Origin: Anarhynchus alexandrinus
Taxonomy: Eukaryota > Chordata > Aves > Charadriiformes > Charadriidae
DNA: 64,000 bases
Direction: 5' to 3'
Assembly (NCBI GenBank): GCA_008711295.1
Contig: VUYV01000015.1
Location: forward strand, 8,400,047-8,464,046
A model generated the notes under the pieces. That model did not search any database. It saw only the letters and a program-made list of their open reading frames with translations, and was not told the DNA's origin. The position numbers and the translations under genes were made by a program. Positions 24,416 through 38,719 of this stretch are shown here, one piece after another. Each line of letters opens with the position of its first letter. Position 1 is the first letter of the stretch.

Positions 24416-26450
24416 ACAATTGCGACAGAGCAGGATGAGGTTAAGGGGTGAACTCCCTGCCTGAATCACAACCGGACTCATCAGCAGACCTGCTGGACCT
24501 GGCACCTCTCCTCTTGGTCTCAGTTTTCATTATTCCCTCCATCCCATCACCAAATTACAACTCAACAGCTAAACTTCAGCATCTTCCCTGGCCTCTTCAT
24601 GCCCTTCCTTCTACCGAAATAAATGCTGCTTGCTCCTTTCCACAGCCTGCTGCACATACGCCAGTTAAAGATCCCAATCTCCTGTTTCTTGCCCCAAACA
24701 AAACTAAGAAGGAATAGCAAGCACCGTGAGGTCAGCACAGATCTGCTGCTTCCCTGCTAGGCCTAAGTTTTACTCCTCCAAACTTCTAAAGCACCTGAGC
24801 ACTGGTACCTGCAACAGTTCCAACCAGCTTCTCTACCAGATCCTTCAGCAGAGCATTTAAAAGCAACTAAATAAAACTCCAAATCTAAATACAGCGGGAA
24901 AACTCAGCGCTACAGAGTTTGGAAGTGCTCTGGCTGCCACCCTTCTTTCTGAGAAGTCTTGCTCACGCTCCTTGGAGCCCACCACCTCTCCCCGACGCAG
25001 AGATGCAATGGGCATGTCGGTTTTTAATCCACCCCAGCCTGTCCCTGGTTTTGCTCTAAGCCATAACATTTTGTAATGCAGTGAGAGAACTTCCTCCTCT
25101 CTACTACCTGCTGTACCAAGGATGAGAAAGTCCCCGAGTATTAATTCTCTTGCTTGAAACCTGGTCCACCAGCAACTGGATGAAGCAACTTGCAGGGAAA
25201 GTCCCTCCCGCATCCTTGAAGGGACTTCCCGAGGGATGCCGCATCCCAAACCTCGTCGGCGTGACGCTCTGCGGAACACACTTCATGAAAACTCAACGTT
25301 CAGACAATTTTGCTGCCAGTTTTTCAACAAGTTTCTGCTCAATGTATGCAAACAGCAAGTTTGAGAACCTTGTAACTTTGCCAGATTTAGTAAAGTTTAA
25401 GAGGGATTGCAAATGGCACATCTTTGTCCACGGTTTCACTCCCCTAAGCCCCCCCTTCCCAAATCTCAAGAGCCTGTTCCAAGGCATGAAGGCTCTAAAA
25501 CTCCTCAATAAAACAGATGTAAGAATTCAGCATTGGTTAAATAACATTTTTCCCTAACCTCATTCTCAGAAACAGAAGAACTGTTTTCAATTAAAGCAGT
25601 GCCAAAAAAAAAAGAACTAAAAAAAAAAAAGTCAGTTTAAGGAAGATACTCAGCATGAAAAGTTTCATCACAAACAACTGCAGTTTGAAATAAAAAAATT
25701 ATGAGCCATTGAAATTTGGATTTCACTCCAGAAAGTGCTATACCGGCTTATCTACAGGCATCAATACCAGCTCCAGCCATGTGAACGTTATTAAAACGGT
25801 ACTTTTAATGATAAAGTGTTGAGAAAAACAGCAGCCCTGAAAAATGAAGTCTTACCCCCAAAACAAGCATACCACAGGCGAACCAGGACAACATTTCTCG
25901 TTATCTTGACTAGTAGAAAATGCCCCCTCAGCTGAGAGAAGGGGGTTCTCCCTGCTCAATCTTCAGAGCAGGACGTAAATTACTGCCAATGTTGATGAGC
26001 TGTTTTATGTTAGCACCTGCCCTTTGGCTTCGGTCTCTGAACTGAAATCAGCTCCAGAGGCATCAGATAGTAACGAGTTTTTGCCACCAGACACCACCGT
26101 TGGATTCAAACCAACAAAACTGAGCTGCAATACCTGATATCCTATTTGAAGTCCTCTTATGCATCTACCACCTATTAAATCGCTTGTCTTTTGGGGAGAC
26201 GGCCAGCGCGGAGGGAACGGTGTTGGGAAGGGGTTTGGTGTATCGGATTTGCTGACTGCAAAAATACAACGCTATGGGGGGAGAAAAAGGCTGACTAAGT
26301 ATTACTAACTCTGCCTTTATATACACGCTTTTTTTTATAAAGAGATATTTTTTCCAACAAAAATTGATAGTTAACATTGAAATTATATAGAAACATGTGC
26401 TAACACTCATCAACTTTAATAGTAAAGAGTAAAATTGCATATAATGTATT

Positions 26451-26546
26451 AAGAAGGTTTTGGTTCCAAATACTGATTTGCCAGTTATTATTAACCTAAA
26501 GAAAGTTTGGGTTCCAAATTCTGATTTGCCAGTTGTTATTAACCTA
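26451..26546. repeat. 48-bp tandem duplication, two copies
   Basis: Units 26451-26498 and 26499-26546 both contain ggttccaaat (second with one change), ctgatttgccagtt and attaaccta. They differ at only a handful of positions. No gene or known family overlaps. Confidence 0.85.
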
Positions 26547-27597
26547 CCTTATGGCATGAATTACGTAAAGATTTGCAGTTATCCCAATAGAGGAATATTT
26601 TGTCTCTAGCACACGCATGTCCAGTTCCAAAACGTTTCATCTTCAGTACCCAAAAATGTTTCACCACAGGACAAGGGTTTCCTTTAGGTTTTTCCTGTTC
26701 ATAAGGATTTGGCAATAGCACAAAGCCATAAAAGAGTAAAGCGTTTGCTCTCTGGGAGCGCAATTAGGAAATACTGAGAACTACCCGCGGCTGCCTTCTC
26801 TGCGAACATCTACAGCAGCTCTATGCCCATGCTTGAGAAAGAAAAGTTAATATAAGTTTTTAATATAACATACAATTCAATTTCCATTCTGTACAAGCCC
26901 AACCCAGGTGTTAAAAAAGCCAATTTGAGCAGCAGGACTGCCCTCGAGGGTGACACACGCCACCACTGCCTCCAGGGCTACTCTACTTACTTTTGAAAAG
27001 TCCCTCAGATTTTCATGGAGCTCTCTCTTCTGCCGAAACTATTTGGCAAGCCCTACCCGAACAACCAAGCCCTACGTCGTATACAAGTTTTGCGGGCGTT
27101 CAGCATCAGCAGCTGCCACTTGTGCAGAATAATCCTTTTTAGGCCACCTGGTTTTGAGTAAATAATTTGAATATTACAATATTTTTCATAAAAACATTTC
27201 CACTGTCTTCAATATTCACTCCATATTCGCACAAACATTACTCACAGCCAACTTTACGCAAAATCGCAAGCGCTGCCGAGCTGTTTGTACAAACGCTGTC
27301 TCGCGAGTCACGGCACGAGAGCTGACAGCAGAACCTCACGAGCGTTCCCTGCCCAGCGCCGGCACCGGTGAGACTGGCCCACGGCTCCGGGCTGCCTGGA
27401 CACCCAGGCACGACGGCGTTCCGACAGCCTGGACACCCAGCCGAGCTCCCCTTCCCGCTCTTCTCCTGCTTGACCACTCTCTTACCTCCCCATAATCACC
27501 TTTCTTCAGGTTGGTTGATGATGCCATCACTTTTAGCACACAATTTTCAAGCTCTGTGAACTTAAATACTCGTATATTAAAATATTTGGTGGTATCT

Positions 27598-28131
27598 CAC
27601 TCTCGTGAGACCCCACCTGGAGTACTGCATCCAGCTCTGGAGCCCCCAGCATAACACGGACATGGACCTGCTGGAGCGGGTCCAGAGGAGAGCCACGAGG
27701 ATGATCCGAGGGCTGGAGCACCTCTCCTATGAGGAGAGGCTGAAAGAGTTGGGGCTGTTCAGCCTGGAGAAGACAAGGCTCCGGGGAGATCTTATTGCGG
27801 CCTTCCAGTCCCTAAAGGGGGCCTACAGGAGAGCTGGGGAAGGACTTTTTACTGGGGCATGGAGTGATAGGACGAGGGGGAATGGCTTCAAACTGGAAGA
27901 GGGCAGGTTTAGATTGAACATTAGGAAGAAGTTTTTCACTTTGAGGGTGGTGAGGCACTGGCCCAGGTTGCCCAGAGAGGTTGTTGAGTCCCCATCCCTG
28001 GAGGTGTTCAAGGCCAGGCTGGACGTGGCCTTGGGCAGCCTGGGCTGGTGGGAGGTGTCCCTGCCTATGGCAGGGGGGTTGGAACTCGATGATCTTCAAG
28101 GTCCTTTCCAACCTAAACCATTCTATGATTC
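27598..28131 (+). mobile_element. CR1 fragment, type A, uninterrupted ORF2 end
   Basis: The copy runs from cactctcgtgagaccccacc to a single octamer. One frame stays open across its full 534 bp, reading [15 protein letters not shown], then [19 protein letters not shown] and [14 protein letters not shown]. This is the longest intact CR1 frame in the window outside copies that cross N, suggesting a relatively recent insertion. It lacks the reverse-transcriptase catalytic region. Confidence 0.95.
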
Positions 28132-29269
28132 GTCCTTCTGTAGCTGTCAAAATTATAGTTGATCTGATCGCCTTTCACATTAATTACCATTATTATGGGC
28201 GTTCTTCAGGAATACTCTCAACGCGCTTCCTCGGAAGGGAAAAAAATGGATATTGATTGCCTACGTCCTAATCTCCACTTGGCCAAACAAAGAATTACGA
28301 TGAGCAAGACCAGGCAACGAGAGACACATATATGCTGTATATACATCTTATAAAATCATCTGAAATTGCCGGTTAAGTGGCAATCTTACATAAGTTATCA
28401 CATGCAAACAGCATGTTTTATTAACCTTGAAGCAAGGCCTAGCAGTTAAATCATGAGGATAAAGATCAGGACACTGGAATTTTATTCCCAGTCGTAATGT
28501 CAACTCATTGTATAATTTTAGTCAAGCTGCAAACATGTTATTTCCTCCGTTTCCCCTATCTGTAAAAATGAGGATTTTCTACTTAATAAGGGCATTTACC
28601 TCTCGATGCCCTTGGCCTGAACGAGCGCTGTTTGGTCTGGTTACGGCGCTGGACAATATCCATTTATCATCTCCCCCAACATCCCAACGCAGCAATGTAC
28701 TTGAGCACAAGAACAATTTCACCGGCTATACCAAAACTGCTCTCAAAATTACAGTTTCCCATGGAGGTAGGGAGTGAAATAATATTTCTGGAAGCAATCC
28801 TTGGCTTTGTAAGCGATTCCTGAATCCGGACCAAAGAACAATTATCAACGAGTAGTAAACTACCCAGCTTCCCGATGACTGCTTTGGGAAATAAAAACCA
28901 CGCCGGGCTGGTGCACGGCAGGGATGGGACCGACGGCCGCAGCGGGAAATCCCGAGCTAACATCCCAGTCGCCTACGAGATCTCTGACTCACTGAAGAGT
29001 GTCAGAATAGATTATATTGACAATAGAATAGATTACATACACATTGTGTATGTATATGCACACGTATGTGTACATACAATTATATAAATATATAGATCTC
29101 ATGTATAAACATACAGAAAGACAGACCAGACCTTCTATTGACAGACATCCTGAGAATGCCAATTGCTGAGAGAAGCAGTTCCAGAAATATAAACTCTTGA
29201 GGCTCGAGTCAGAAGTCAGCAGTGAGTTACACAGACAAACCTGAAGCCAAATGTGAAATTATACAAGCC

Positions 29270-29600
29270 AAAACATTTTTTTCCTAGCAATATTTTTGTA
29301 TTATCTACATTTCGTGTGTCTATATTTATTTTAATAGATATACATATATTTATATGACATATCCTCTTTGTTTATACTTATGTAAGAAATTATTCTTATA
29401 TAAAATTTACACATTTTAATTTTTATCTCTAGGTATTTTGATACCTATGAGAAATATATTTGTATATATACACTAAATATATATTGATATAGTATACTAG
29501 GTCAAGTAAATTTGTATTATAAAAATGTATTTGTGTGCATGTGTTTTATATATAGTCACTGTATTTTATTTCTAGTATATAGTTTTTCTATTATATACAT
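29270..29600. repeat. AT-rich tract
   Basis: About 330 bp dominated by TATA, ATATTTAT and TTTTAT runs without a constant unit. No family recognised. It may mark a decayed microsatellite. Confidence 0.7.
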
Positions 29601-31018
29601 ACAGACAGAGAACTGGCGGGTATCAAACAACTGTCAACTGCTGTGGTGCCTAAAAAACATCTCCCATTCTCGGCAGAATTAATTTGACCCAGATTTTCCT
29701 TCCAGCTGAGAGCAAACTCTGCTGAAACCTCCCATATTTCTACTTTCCCTTCTCTTGCAGACAAAGAAAATCTTTGCTCAAGGTCATGATCTGATTTTCT
29801 TCCGAAAAACCCAAACCCCCACCAACCTCCCACATCCGTATTTCCAGAAGCATTCTGAATTGAAGTCCGTTAACCATAACATGGACAGAAGATTCTTCCA
29901 GTTTCCAAGTATCTTAAAGTGGAATTAATTTTCCTACTTCGCAAGTTGACCTTTGACACAGCACGTACGCAAAAGCTTAAGCAAAAGGTAAGAAAAGAGG
30001 CTCAGCTTATGAATTGCTTGTAGATGGCAGTAAGACAACTTAAAGTCACCGCGTTAAGGGTTCAGAGAGGATGTATATCAGATATTAGAGGCCCCGAACA
30101 GAACAAAAAAGCACCGTGACTCAACTGCAGAGGAAGGAGACCATTAAATGCAAAAAGATTAAGTTTTTCCAAATCAGGAAACAAAAAGGTACATAAGTTT
30201 TGGCAAGTTCAATGCTAAACCATGTCGAGTCAAGCCAAAAATAACTTGGGAACAGCTTGCTAAAGGTATAAAAATTGTCACTAAAAGCTTTTTCGAACAA
30301 TCTGAAGTAGACAGCTCCCCAAAAAAGCCAGAGAGCGATGGAGGCGTTAAGGGAACGCTCCGAGAAGGTCAGGCTCTAGCAGATGAGCTAAATGAAGTAC
30401 GCTGAGTGCTTTTTCCAACACCTTCTTGATACACCATCAGCAAATCTGATGCAAGACCAGAGGAAGAAGCAGTTGCTGTGCTGTCCCCGCTCAGCCTCTT
30501 TTGGTCATCTTCAATCAGATCAAAGCTCAACAGGAGGTTGCCTTTGGAGAAGTAGTCTTCAAATGAAGGGCAAGGAGAAGATTTAGGAAGAAATTCAGAA
30601 TAGCCACAAATCAAGACCACAGTGCTCACCTGGCAGTGCTAAAGTAACTCCACTATAAAATCCTCAAACAGAATGAGTCTGTTAATAGAGAAGCATAAGG
30701 TGGTGACCACAACCCCAGTCTCTGAAGAAGTCCTTTGGATGCAGGACACATCTCCCTACCTTTCCTGCAGGCAACGCATAGGCAGAGCAGTGACTACAAC
30801 CGGGAAACACATGGATAAATAACAGTTTTTGGAGAGGATTCAAATCAGGCCCTTACATAGGTAAGTCCTACTTATTGCAAAAGTTGCACTGACCCTTTCT
30901 GTTTGCATAACATTTATCCATACGTTTATCTCCCAGATCTTTCAAAATTTTTTGAAGGAGCCAACGACCAGGAGTAAGAGCAATCCAGTTGATCCAGAGC
31001 ACCTATCAACAGGATTTT

Positions 31019-31123
31019 TCATAGAATCATAGAATGGTTTAGGTTGGAAAGGACCTTGAAGATCATCGAGTTCCAACCCTCCTGCCATGGGCAGGGACAC
31101 CTCCCACTAGACCAGGTTGCCCA
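31019..31123 (-). mobile_element. CR1 3' fragment, type A
   Basis: Only 105 bp, with two perfect octamers, truncated at accaggttgcccaa. The truncation point abuts an AT tract directly. Confidence 0.93.
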
Positions 31124-31190
31124 ATTTTTATATTTTTATATTACTTTATATTATACTTTATATTATTTTATATTTTTATATTTTTAATAC
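31124..31190. repeat. AT-rich tract (TATATTTT-like)
   Basis: About 67 bp of variants of TTTATATTATT flush against the truncated 5' side of a CR1. Confidence 0.85.
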
Positions 31191-34100
31191 AGCTTCCACC
31201 AAAACCAGCAGCCCCTTCTCTTTGCACGTTTCTTCCCACTTTCTCTTCCCTTCTTAAAAAAAAAAAAACAACCACCCACCAGTATTTGTGCAGCCACACA
31301 AGAAAATTAAGTTCTTTAGCCAAGTTGAGGGGAAGGACAATTTTCAGCTAGCTCAAGTCTCTGCGACAGCTCACCACGTGGCCGCACGAATGAAAATATA
31401 AGTAAAAAAAGGAGAGGGAGAAAGACGCAGGCAAAAGCAGTAGCCCGTGGTTTGAGTTTCTTTCACCAGCAGCTCATACTTCTCTTGGATTGGAAGTGAA
31501 TGTGGATTTGTACCCACTACAACTGGATTCCTATGAGACACTGGGTTGTTTTTTTTTTTTTAAATAATCAAACTTCTGAAAGAATAAGAAAAGTATTCAT
31601 AAGATTTAACATGGAAAAAATAAAGGAATAAATGATCAGTTTGCATAATGAAGGGAGATTATCTGTAGATTACCATACGGCCGAGTGGGGTACTAACACC
31701 TCTGATTTTCCATACGTATCTCAAAAACCAACAAAGCACATGGATTAAAATCTGAAGATAGAAAAATCTAATGCAAATCATAAAATCTAAAGTGATTAAG
31801 AGTCACAGGATAACCTCCTGATGGAATGCCAGCTAAAGATTAGGGTGATAAATGCAAGGTAGGACATACGTACACATAGCAGGGTAAGAAATCTAAGCTA
31901 TACACCATAGCAAATTCTAAATTAATGATCTCCATTCAAGAAAAAAAATCTCAGAACCATTACGAATAGTGCCCTGAAAGCGTCAGCTCAAACCTTACAG
32001 TCACCCAAAAGACAAAATGATCGATTCTCAGATCTCTTGAGTACAACCATCCTTTCCCCCACACCTTTGATTTGAGGCTGGTCAAAGTGAAAACACTCCG
32101 AGATGTTTAGATGGGAAATAAACATAAACTGAGAGCGGTGGAGGTGGGACAAACCACCACTCTTTAAGCCAACGTCTCACCTACGTAGTAGTCCACCCAT
32201 CTAGAGCGTAACACCCCATTCAAAGATGCTATGGGAGACTGGCAGAAGCCTTAATAAGGTCAGGTAGACAACTTCAACCACTCTTCCCTCATCCACAAGC
32301 TTTGCTGTTGTACCATTGCAAAGGCAATCCAGTTGGCCAAGCACAATTTACTTCTGCTCCAGCCATCCGACAGCTGTAGCTAAACCAGCACCAGGTCTAC
32401 AGCTGGCTAGAGCTGCTGTAATAGCACGTCAGACAAAGATTCAGAACTTTATATTTTCATTTTTAAGACACATGGCATTTTCCAACGAGACTCAAGACCT
32501 ACATCGAGTCCCGATTCTGTACACGGACTTCAGCTGTATAACTGAAGCGATGCACATCTTGACTTTTGACCGTTCATCTTAATTTCACGTCTAGGAATCC
32601 TCACCATAGATATAATTCCAGCTAAGCCAGGCTTCTCTCGCCTGACTTCATGCATTTAAGAAAAGCGTAAGCAGCTATAGAAACACCTGCCTCCATAATA
32701 AGGAATGCCCCGATGTAGTAGTTATTGCAGTAAAAGCCTCAGTTCGAACTCAAATCCCTAAAATCAGCCTGAAGTTGCGTAAACATGCCTTACATACTCA
32801 AGCAGAGCCTATGGACCTCATTAACTGGTTTTTAATCACCATTTGGTACAAGCCTGAAAGAGAAAAATAAACCAAAACTGCTTAACTAATATCCCTTTGA
32901 GCAAACACAGCATTAATTTCTTTGAGGAAGATGTGAATTAAAGGACTCCAAAATACATTCAGAACAGATTTGAAAGAGAAAATGTACAATTTATCAACTA
33001 TTATGTCCCAAGCTTTTATTACCTCCCACACTTCTCGCACAGACATAAGAGTTTAATGATAAGACACCCACACGCGTGCATGATTATAATTTATGGATAG
33101 TGGACCACATTCAATTCCAGTTAAAAGCATTTGGCATTCGAGCAGATTATAAAATCCCTTCCTACGCTTGAGAAAGGATACAATGATGATTTCCATAACG
33201 GACACCGCACTTCATGAGGAATTATGTCTAGCATGACACCCACACGAAGCAGCCAGAACTCTAAATTTTAATTTATACAGTCATTATTTCTTTTCAAAGC
33301 CTGCCTCCTAAGGAGGGCACAGCGACAGAGAAAATGTCAGTTCTACACAACAACGGGATTAATTTGTACATAAGGTGCAATAATTACAAGTATTTCAGGT
33401 TTCCATCTTTAGCACTTGCCTTGCGCTCGCTTCAAATATGTGCCAAACCACAGTGAAAATTTAATTTCAAATTAATTAACTGGAGAGCTCTAAATGTATG
33501 CCGAAGCAAACTTGTAGACGGTTTATGTGCTTTACGAATTGACTACTGCAATTTGCAAATAAGCCGGTTCTTGACATACTGATAAGATGCTGAAATGACT
33601 TGAAAAATGACTTAAAATACCAGGGCATGCCATGAGTTTGAAGAGACTGCCACGGTTGCGGTGGGGTGAGAGAATGCAAAACACAGAGGGGGGGGAAAAA
33701 GATGCTATTAAAAAGACAGGAAGAGAAACACTGTAACGGTGATTGAGAACACATTATTTTCCAATACACAAACTGCAAAGGCGCACAAGGTTATTTTTTT
33801 CTTCTTCCAGTCCAAATACAAAGAAGCCAAATGGCAAAGATAAACGTTTTCTATTTAGCAAGAACAAAAATTCCACAAGTAGCTACAAATTGTGTGACAA
33901 ATCATTAACCCGACCAGAAAAGCTACGCAGGACCAAGTTTAAAACCTTTTAGTTGACTGAGAGAGAAATTAATTATGAGATTTTATTCTCTATATATTGT
34001 TCAAACCAAGTTTACTTAAACCTTCGTTTCTGAGAGACTTTTCCAAGCAGCCAGACTTCACCAAGGGAACAGAAAAACAGTGGAGGAAGAGACAAGACTT

Positions 34101-36146
34101 ACAGTCTACTAATTGTTTTCTTCGTATCACTCAATACACTTATTTAGTAAACTCACACGGTCCCAGGAGAGCCCATATTAAACATAATGTATTTTTGAGT
34201 CATGAAGCAGCACCAGCAGAAATGGCAAATCCACTCGGAGCAGCCACCCTCAGTAATTTTCCCCGCGTTTGTTCATTTTAATGCTGCAATTAAATCACTC
34301 GGTTGCACCAAGGGCTGTCACCAGGACTTTGTTTTGCGACTGCTACAGCAGCTGAAAAATTGTTTGTTTGGGAAACAGTACAACTTTTGCAAAGCTTCGG
34401 AGTGTTTTAGAACTGGGCATAGGGAAAGTAAATAGATCTCAAGAAGGGGAAAATTTATATAAATCTTCGCTAATAAGCAATTCGAACCAATAGAGCAATT
34501 ATAAGAAAAATGTAGTGACAGCAGCCGTTGCAAGTCAAAAGTTTACAGAAAAATTAAACAGAACATTGGGCAAGAATAGGAACGTGGCTAATGAGCACAT
34601 TTTCCATCTCTGCTAAGACTATTTCAGGACAACTTTCTTAATTGCAGAAATGAAAAATGCTGCACTTTCAATTGCATAAAGCCTTTACATAATAAACAGT
34701 TCTCTAACCTAGATTAGATGTAATTCCTGTCCAAGAACAACCGTTACCAAAAAAAAAAAAATATCAGAGGCTCTATAGCTTCTGTCCATCTCCCAGGCTC
34801 CTCTGACCTAGAAGCAACAAACACCACCTTGAAGACTATGTTGAGCAGCAAATCCCTGATTTAACTTTTAACAGAAATGACGGCACACAAAATCCCCAAA
34901 CTGAAAAAAAACCACCAAAAACAGAAGAGGAAGTCAAGGAAGAAAAAAAAATACACCTAAAATCAGTAAAGATTTCTCCATAACAAAGTGAGATTCTGTT
35001 TAAGCGTGTCGGCAACCTCCGTTCGAGGACTGAGATGAGCTGCAACAGCAGGCCTACCTCTACAAGTTGCGGTGTGCAGATCTGAGATTTGATTTTGGGA
35101 GCAGATGCTCCAGATGCTGTTTGAGAGAGACCTTGGAAGCCTAATGCTTCTTCTGAAAATATTAACAGAAGAACACTTTGCCTCCTCTCCCTTCTCGGTC
35201 ACAGGCAAGATAATTTAAAGGAGTTGAACAGAAGTCATCTCGATGGCTTTCTGATCCGTTCTACCAAGTGTTTGGCAACAGGAAAACCCATGGATAATCT
35301 CAAGTAAGGTCAGACTTCGTAGCAATGGAGTCCCCTATTTATTCAAGCATGGGAACGCGTCTGTTTGGAGCAGTGCCCAGACTTGCCATTCTTCTCATAA
35401 CAGATCTATTTAGTTTGGGTTGGGTTTTTTTTTTAATTCCATAATAACTACTCCAGATTTGTTGCTCTTCATTTGTTTTCTCAAGACTGAACAACTGGAT
35501 CATTGAGAAAACATACAGATAACTTATTTTACTGTATGGAGACACACGTGTTTGAACCAAGTCCTTCACGTGCACGTACTAACACCCAGAGTGGCCCACC
35601 ACGAACAGCAACCGTTCTGGTTCTCTTCCCAGAACGTTATCAGCTTTTGAGGACAGAACTTCTTTCTAATATCCATATTTTCAACTGAATTAAGATTCCT
35701 CAGTGAAGGTGTGACATTATGAAGTCTGGACTGGTGCCCTGAGAAGCTCTGAAGTTAGTCCCACACGTGTTTGGATGAAACGCAGTCTCTCTATGGCTCG
35801 GCTCACCGCATTGTGAAATGGAAAAGCGGTGCTCGCTTTAGCGGGATGAGGAGTGGTTTTGCTCTCATTCCCATTGCCAGAAGAATATCTTGGTCTAAAA
35901 AGCCTACACAACCTCAAGCAAGCAGTAATTTCAAGAATTCCAAAATCATTGTTCAAAACACCCGATATTTCAAGTTCTCTGACTTTGCAAGCACAGGCCA
36001 AGTAGCTGTTTGTCTTCATCAGATTATTAGGAAGAGAAACTTTTATTTTTACTTTTTCCTCCAGGAGATTGCAGGTGACAGAGCCACAAGCAGCTGCTTC
36101 ACTTCTTCTATCAGCTGTTTGAAATGCAATACCAGGACATAAAATC

Positions 36147-36542
36147 AATCATAGAACGGTTTAGGTTGGAAGGGACCTTGAAGATCATCGAGTTCCAACC
36201 CCCTTGCCATGGGCAGGGACACCTCCCACCAGCCCAGGTTGCTCCAAGCCCCGTCCAACCTGGCCTTCAACACCTCCAGGGATGGGGCAGCCACAGCTTC
36301 GCTGGGCAACCTGCGCCAAGGGCTCACCACCATCACAGGGAAAAATTTCTTCCTAATATCTCATCTAAATCTCCCTTCTTACAGTTTGAAGCCATTCCCC
36401 CTCGTCCTATCATTACATGCCCTTGTAAAAAGTCCCTCTCCAGCCTTCTTGCAGGCCCCCTTCAGATACTGGAAGGCCACAATAAGGTCTCTCCGGATCC
36501 TTCTCTCCTCCAGGCTGAACAGCCCCAACTCTCTCAGCCTGT
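36147..36542 (-). mobile_element. CR1 fragment, type A
   Basis: Starts aatcatagaacggtttaggt and ends at caactctctcagcctgtc. The minus strand still codes [19 protein letters not shown] and [17 protein letters not shown], with breaks between. Confidence 0.93.
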
Positions 36543-36966
36543 CAAATATCCAGGTTCCCAGCAAATCCTTTGGATAAAGAGAATACCTGTGTTTTTAGCA
36601 GTGTACTTTTATACTTACAACTACTATTTCTCCAAGGAGACACGTTCCAACCCAAAGGAATCTTTATTCCATTACCCAGTATAGGTGTTGTTTCTGGTTA
36701 GATACATGCAGTTGCACAAATCATTTTTGGGTTAGCCACTAGGTCTTAGAAGCGTGATGCCAAATTCTGTTGATCAGAGCTGTCACAGGCATTCTGGCTG
36801 CTGTGCCTGATTGCCACTCCTCGCAAAATCATAAACAGTTTATTAATATAGCAAATACCCTTCAAGGTATTAGTTGTTAAACTCATTACCATTTTGAAAA
36901 TTGCCTATTACAATTCTATTTTCCAGACAGGTTTTTATAGCAGTTACTGTAAGTTGTCATGCATGT

Positions 36967-37262
36967 CATCATAGAACCACAGAATGGTTTGGGTTGGACC
37001 TTTAAAGGTCATCTAGTCCAACCCCCCTGCCATGGGCAAGGACATCTTCAACTAGACCAGGTTGCTCAGAGCCCCATCCAACCTGGCCTTGAACACCTCC
37101 AGGGATGGGGCATCTCCCACCTTTCTGGGCAACCTGGGCCAGGGGCTCACCACCCTCACAGGAAAGAATTTCTTCCTGATATCTACTCTAAATCTCCCCT
37201 CCTTTAGTTTAAAGCCATTCCCCCTTCTCCTATTGCTACAGGCTCTGCTAAAAATTCTGTCG
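36967..37262 (-). mobile_element. CR1 3' fragment, type A variant
   Basis: The 3' end (tcatcatagaaccacagaat) reads ggacctttaaaggtcatcta, intermediate between types A and B. Truncated near ttctcctattgctacaggct. Confidence 0.9.
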
Positions 37263-38104
37263 CCATCATATCTTGCTTGACCTTACACTACAGAAACTCA
37301 ATAGTGTTCCAAACATTGTACTTGGAAAATAAAGTAATTACATCCTCTGTTCAGTAAAACTGTTTTCTTCAGACTTACTTTGTTCCATTTGTCACACTTT
37401 CCTATAAGAAACAGCACTTCACACAAAAGACCGAAGTGTTCACAGTTGACTACAGAAACACAAGTTCTTCATAGTATTATTTAAATATCACGATATCAAG
37501 AAATTCTGAAATTGAATCTTAAGTTTTAAGCTCTTTCATCTGAAAGATGTCATGTACAGCCTCAGGACCAAAAGTGGCTGGAGACGTTTTATTGCAACGT
37601 TCCCACCAGATATCAAGGTGCTCCGCGTATGTTGTACCACCTGGTCTATAACCGGAAGGCTACACCATTTTCCTTCTTCAAATGCTTAAAACACTGTGAC
37701 TTTACATTTGTTCTAATTGTGGTTTTCCAATAGTTTTCAACATAATTGTTTAAAAGAGAAAAACCAACATACTCCACCTGGTATAGCAGGAAAAATGAAA
37801 TGCTCCTATATTTCCTCCATCACTATAAACTACAGAGCATGTCAAGAAGTGTCCCTTCTTCCCTCCAAGCATTCAGGACCTTTGCTAAAGCTGAAGCGTT
37901 GAAAGTTTAGGCTCTCGTCTCAAAAGATTTCCACTGAAGCTATTGGGATGCTGCACGAGCCCGCGATGGCTCTGTGCATAACACCACCCCACAATCCACA
38001 CCATACCCAGCTTGAAAGCCATAAATAGCCGTCCTTTGCCATGTGGAGCAATAGGAAGGCTTTCACACCACACATCCCTGAATTTGCCAGCGTGGTCTAT
38101 GTTT

Positions 38105-38232
38105 AATCATAGAATTGTCTAGGTTGGAAGAGACCCTTGGGATCAGAGTCCAACCATCTACCCTACTCTACAAAATTCTCCCCTACACCATATCCCCCAA
38201 CACCACATCTAAACGGCTCTTAATGGCAACCC
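38105..38232 (-). mobile_element. CR1 3' fragment, divergent type
   Basis: Begins aatcatagaattgtctaggt then gagacccttgggatcagagt, unlike types A-D, and ends near cggctcttaatggcaaccc. An older or separate CR1 type. Confidence 0.8.
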
Positions 38233-38719
38233 TCAGGGTCTGTTCGCTTTCCAGAAAGAGCTGCGTAGCTTCTCATATGTTTACTTCAAAAAACTTCAAA
38301 AGCAAAGTATTCAGAGAGTAATGTAAGACCAGCTTATGCCGTCGGAAAAAAGAAAAGCCCTCAGGCATGCAGCCTCTAGTTCCACTTCTGTTTAAAGAAA
38401 TGACATGTTCTTTTGCCAGGCCAAAATAAAAGTTGGGAAGCCCCATAACTATAATACAGGATTTTCCTTGAGAATGCGTAGGAAAAATAGCTCAGACTGT
38501 TCTCAGCAAAATGATTCACTTCCCATATATTCTACTGGCTAATCCTTCTCCCCACTTTTTTTTCGAATTTCACTTCACAAAGCAACGTATTCAGGCAGCT
38601 GTTACACGACTGGTACAGTAAGAACCAGTTGCGAAAGAGCTATTTCTTGCCTGCAAAGTCCCAGTTCATTTAAGCCCTAATTCAGATCTGCAGAAAACTA
38701 GTTTCTTCTAGTAGCTCAA

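Noticed and set aside
27395..27440. Short GC-rich repeat (gcctggacacccag twice)
   Set aside because: Two 14-bp copies about 30 bp apart; too short to call a repeat element, and no gene context.
27605..28162. A 185-codon frame as a host gene
   Set aside because: It is the C-terminal part of CR1 ORF2, truncated at its 5' end and without a promoter.
30560..30600. Possible CR1 fragment (gatttaggaagaaattcag)
   Set aside because: The similarity covers under 20 bases and the flanks show no CR1 sequence on either side.
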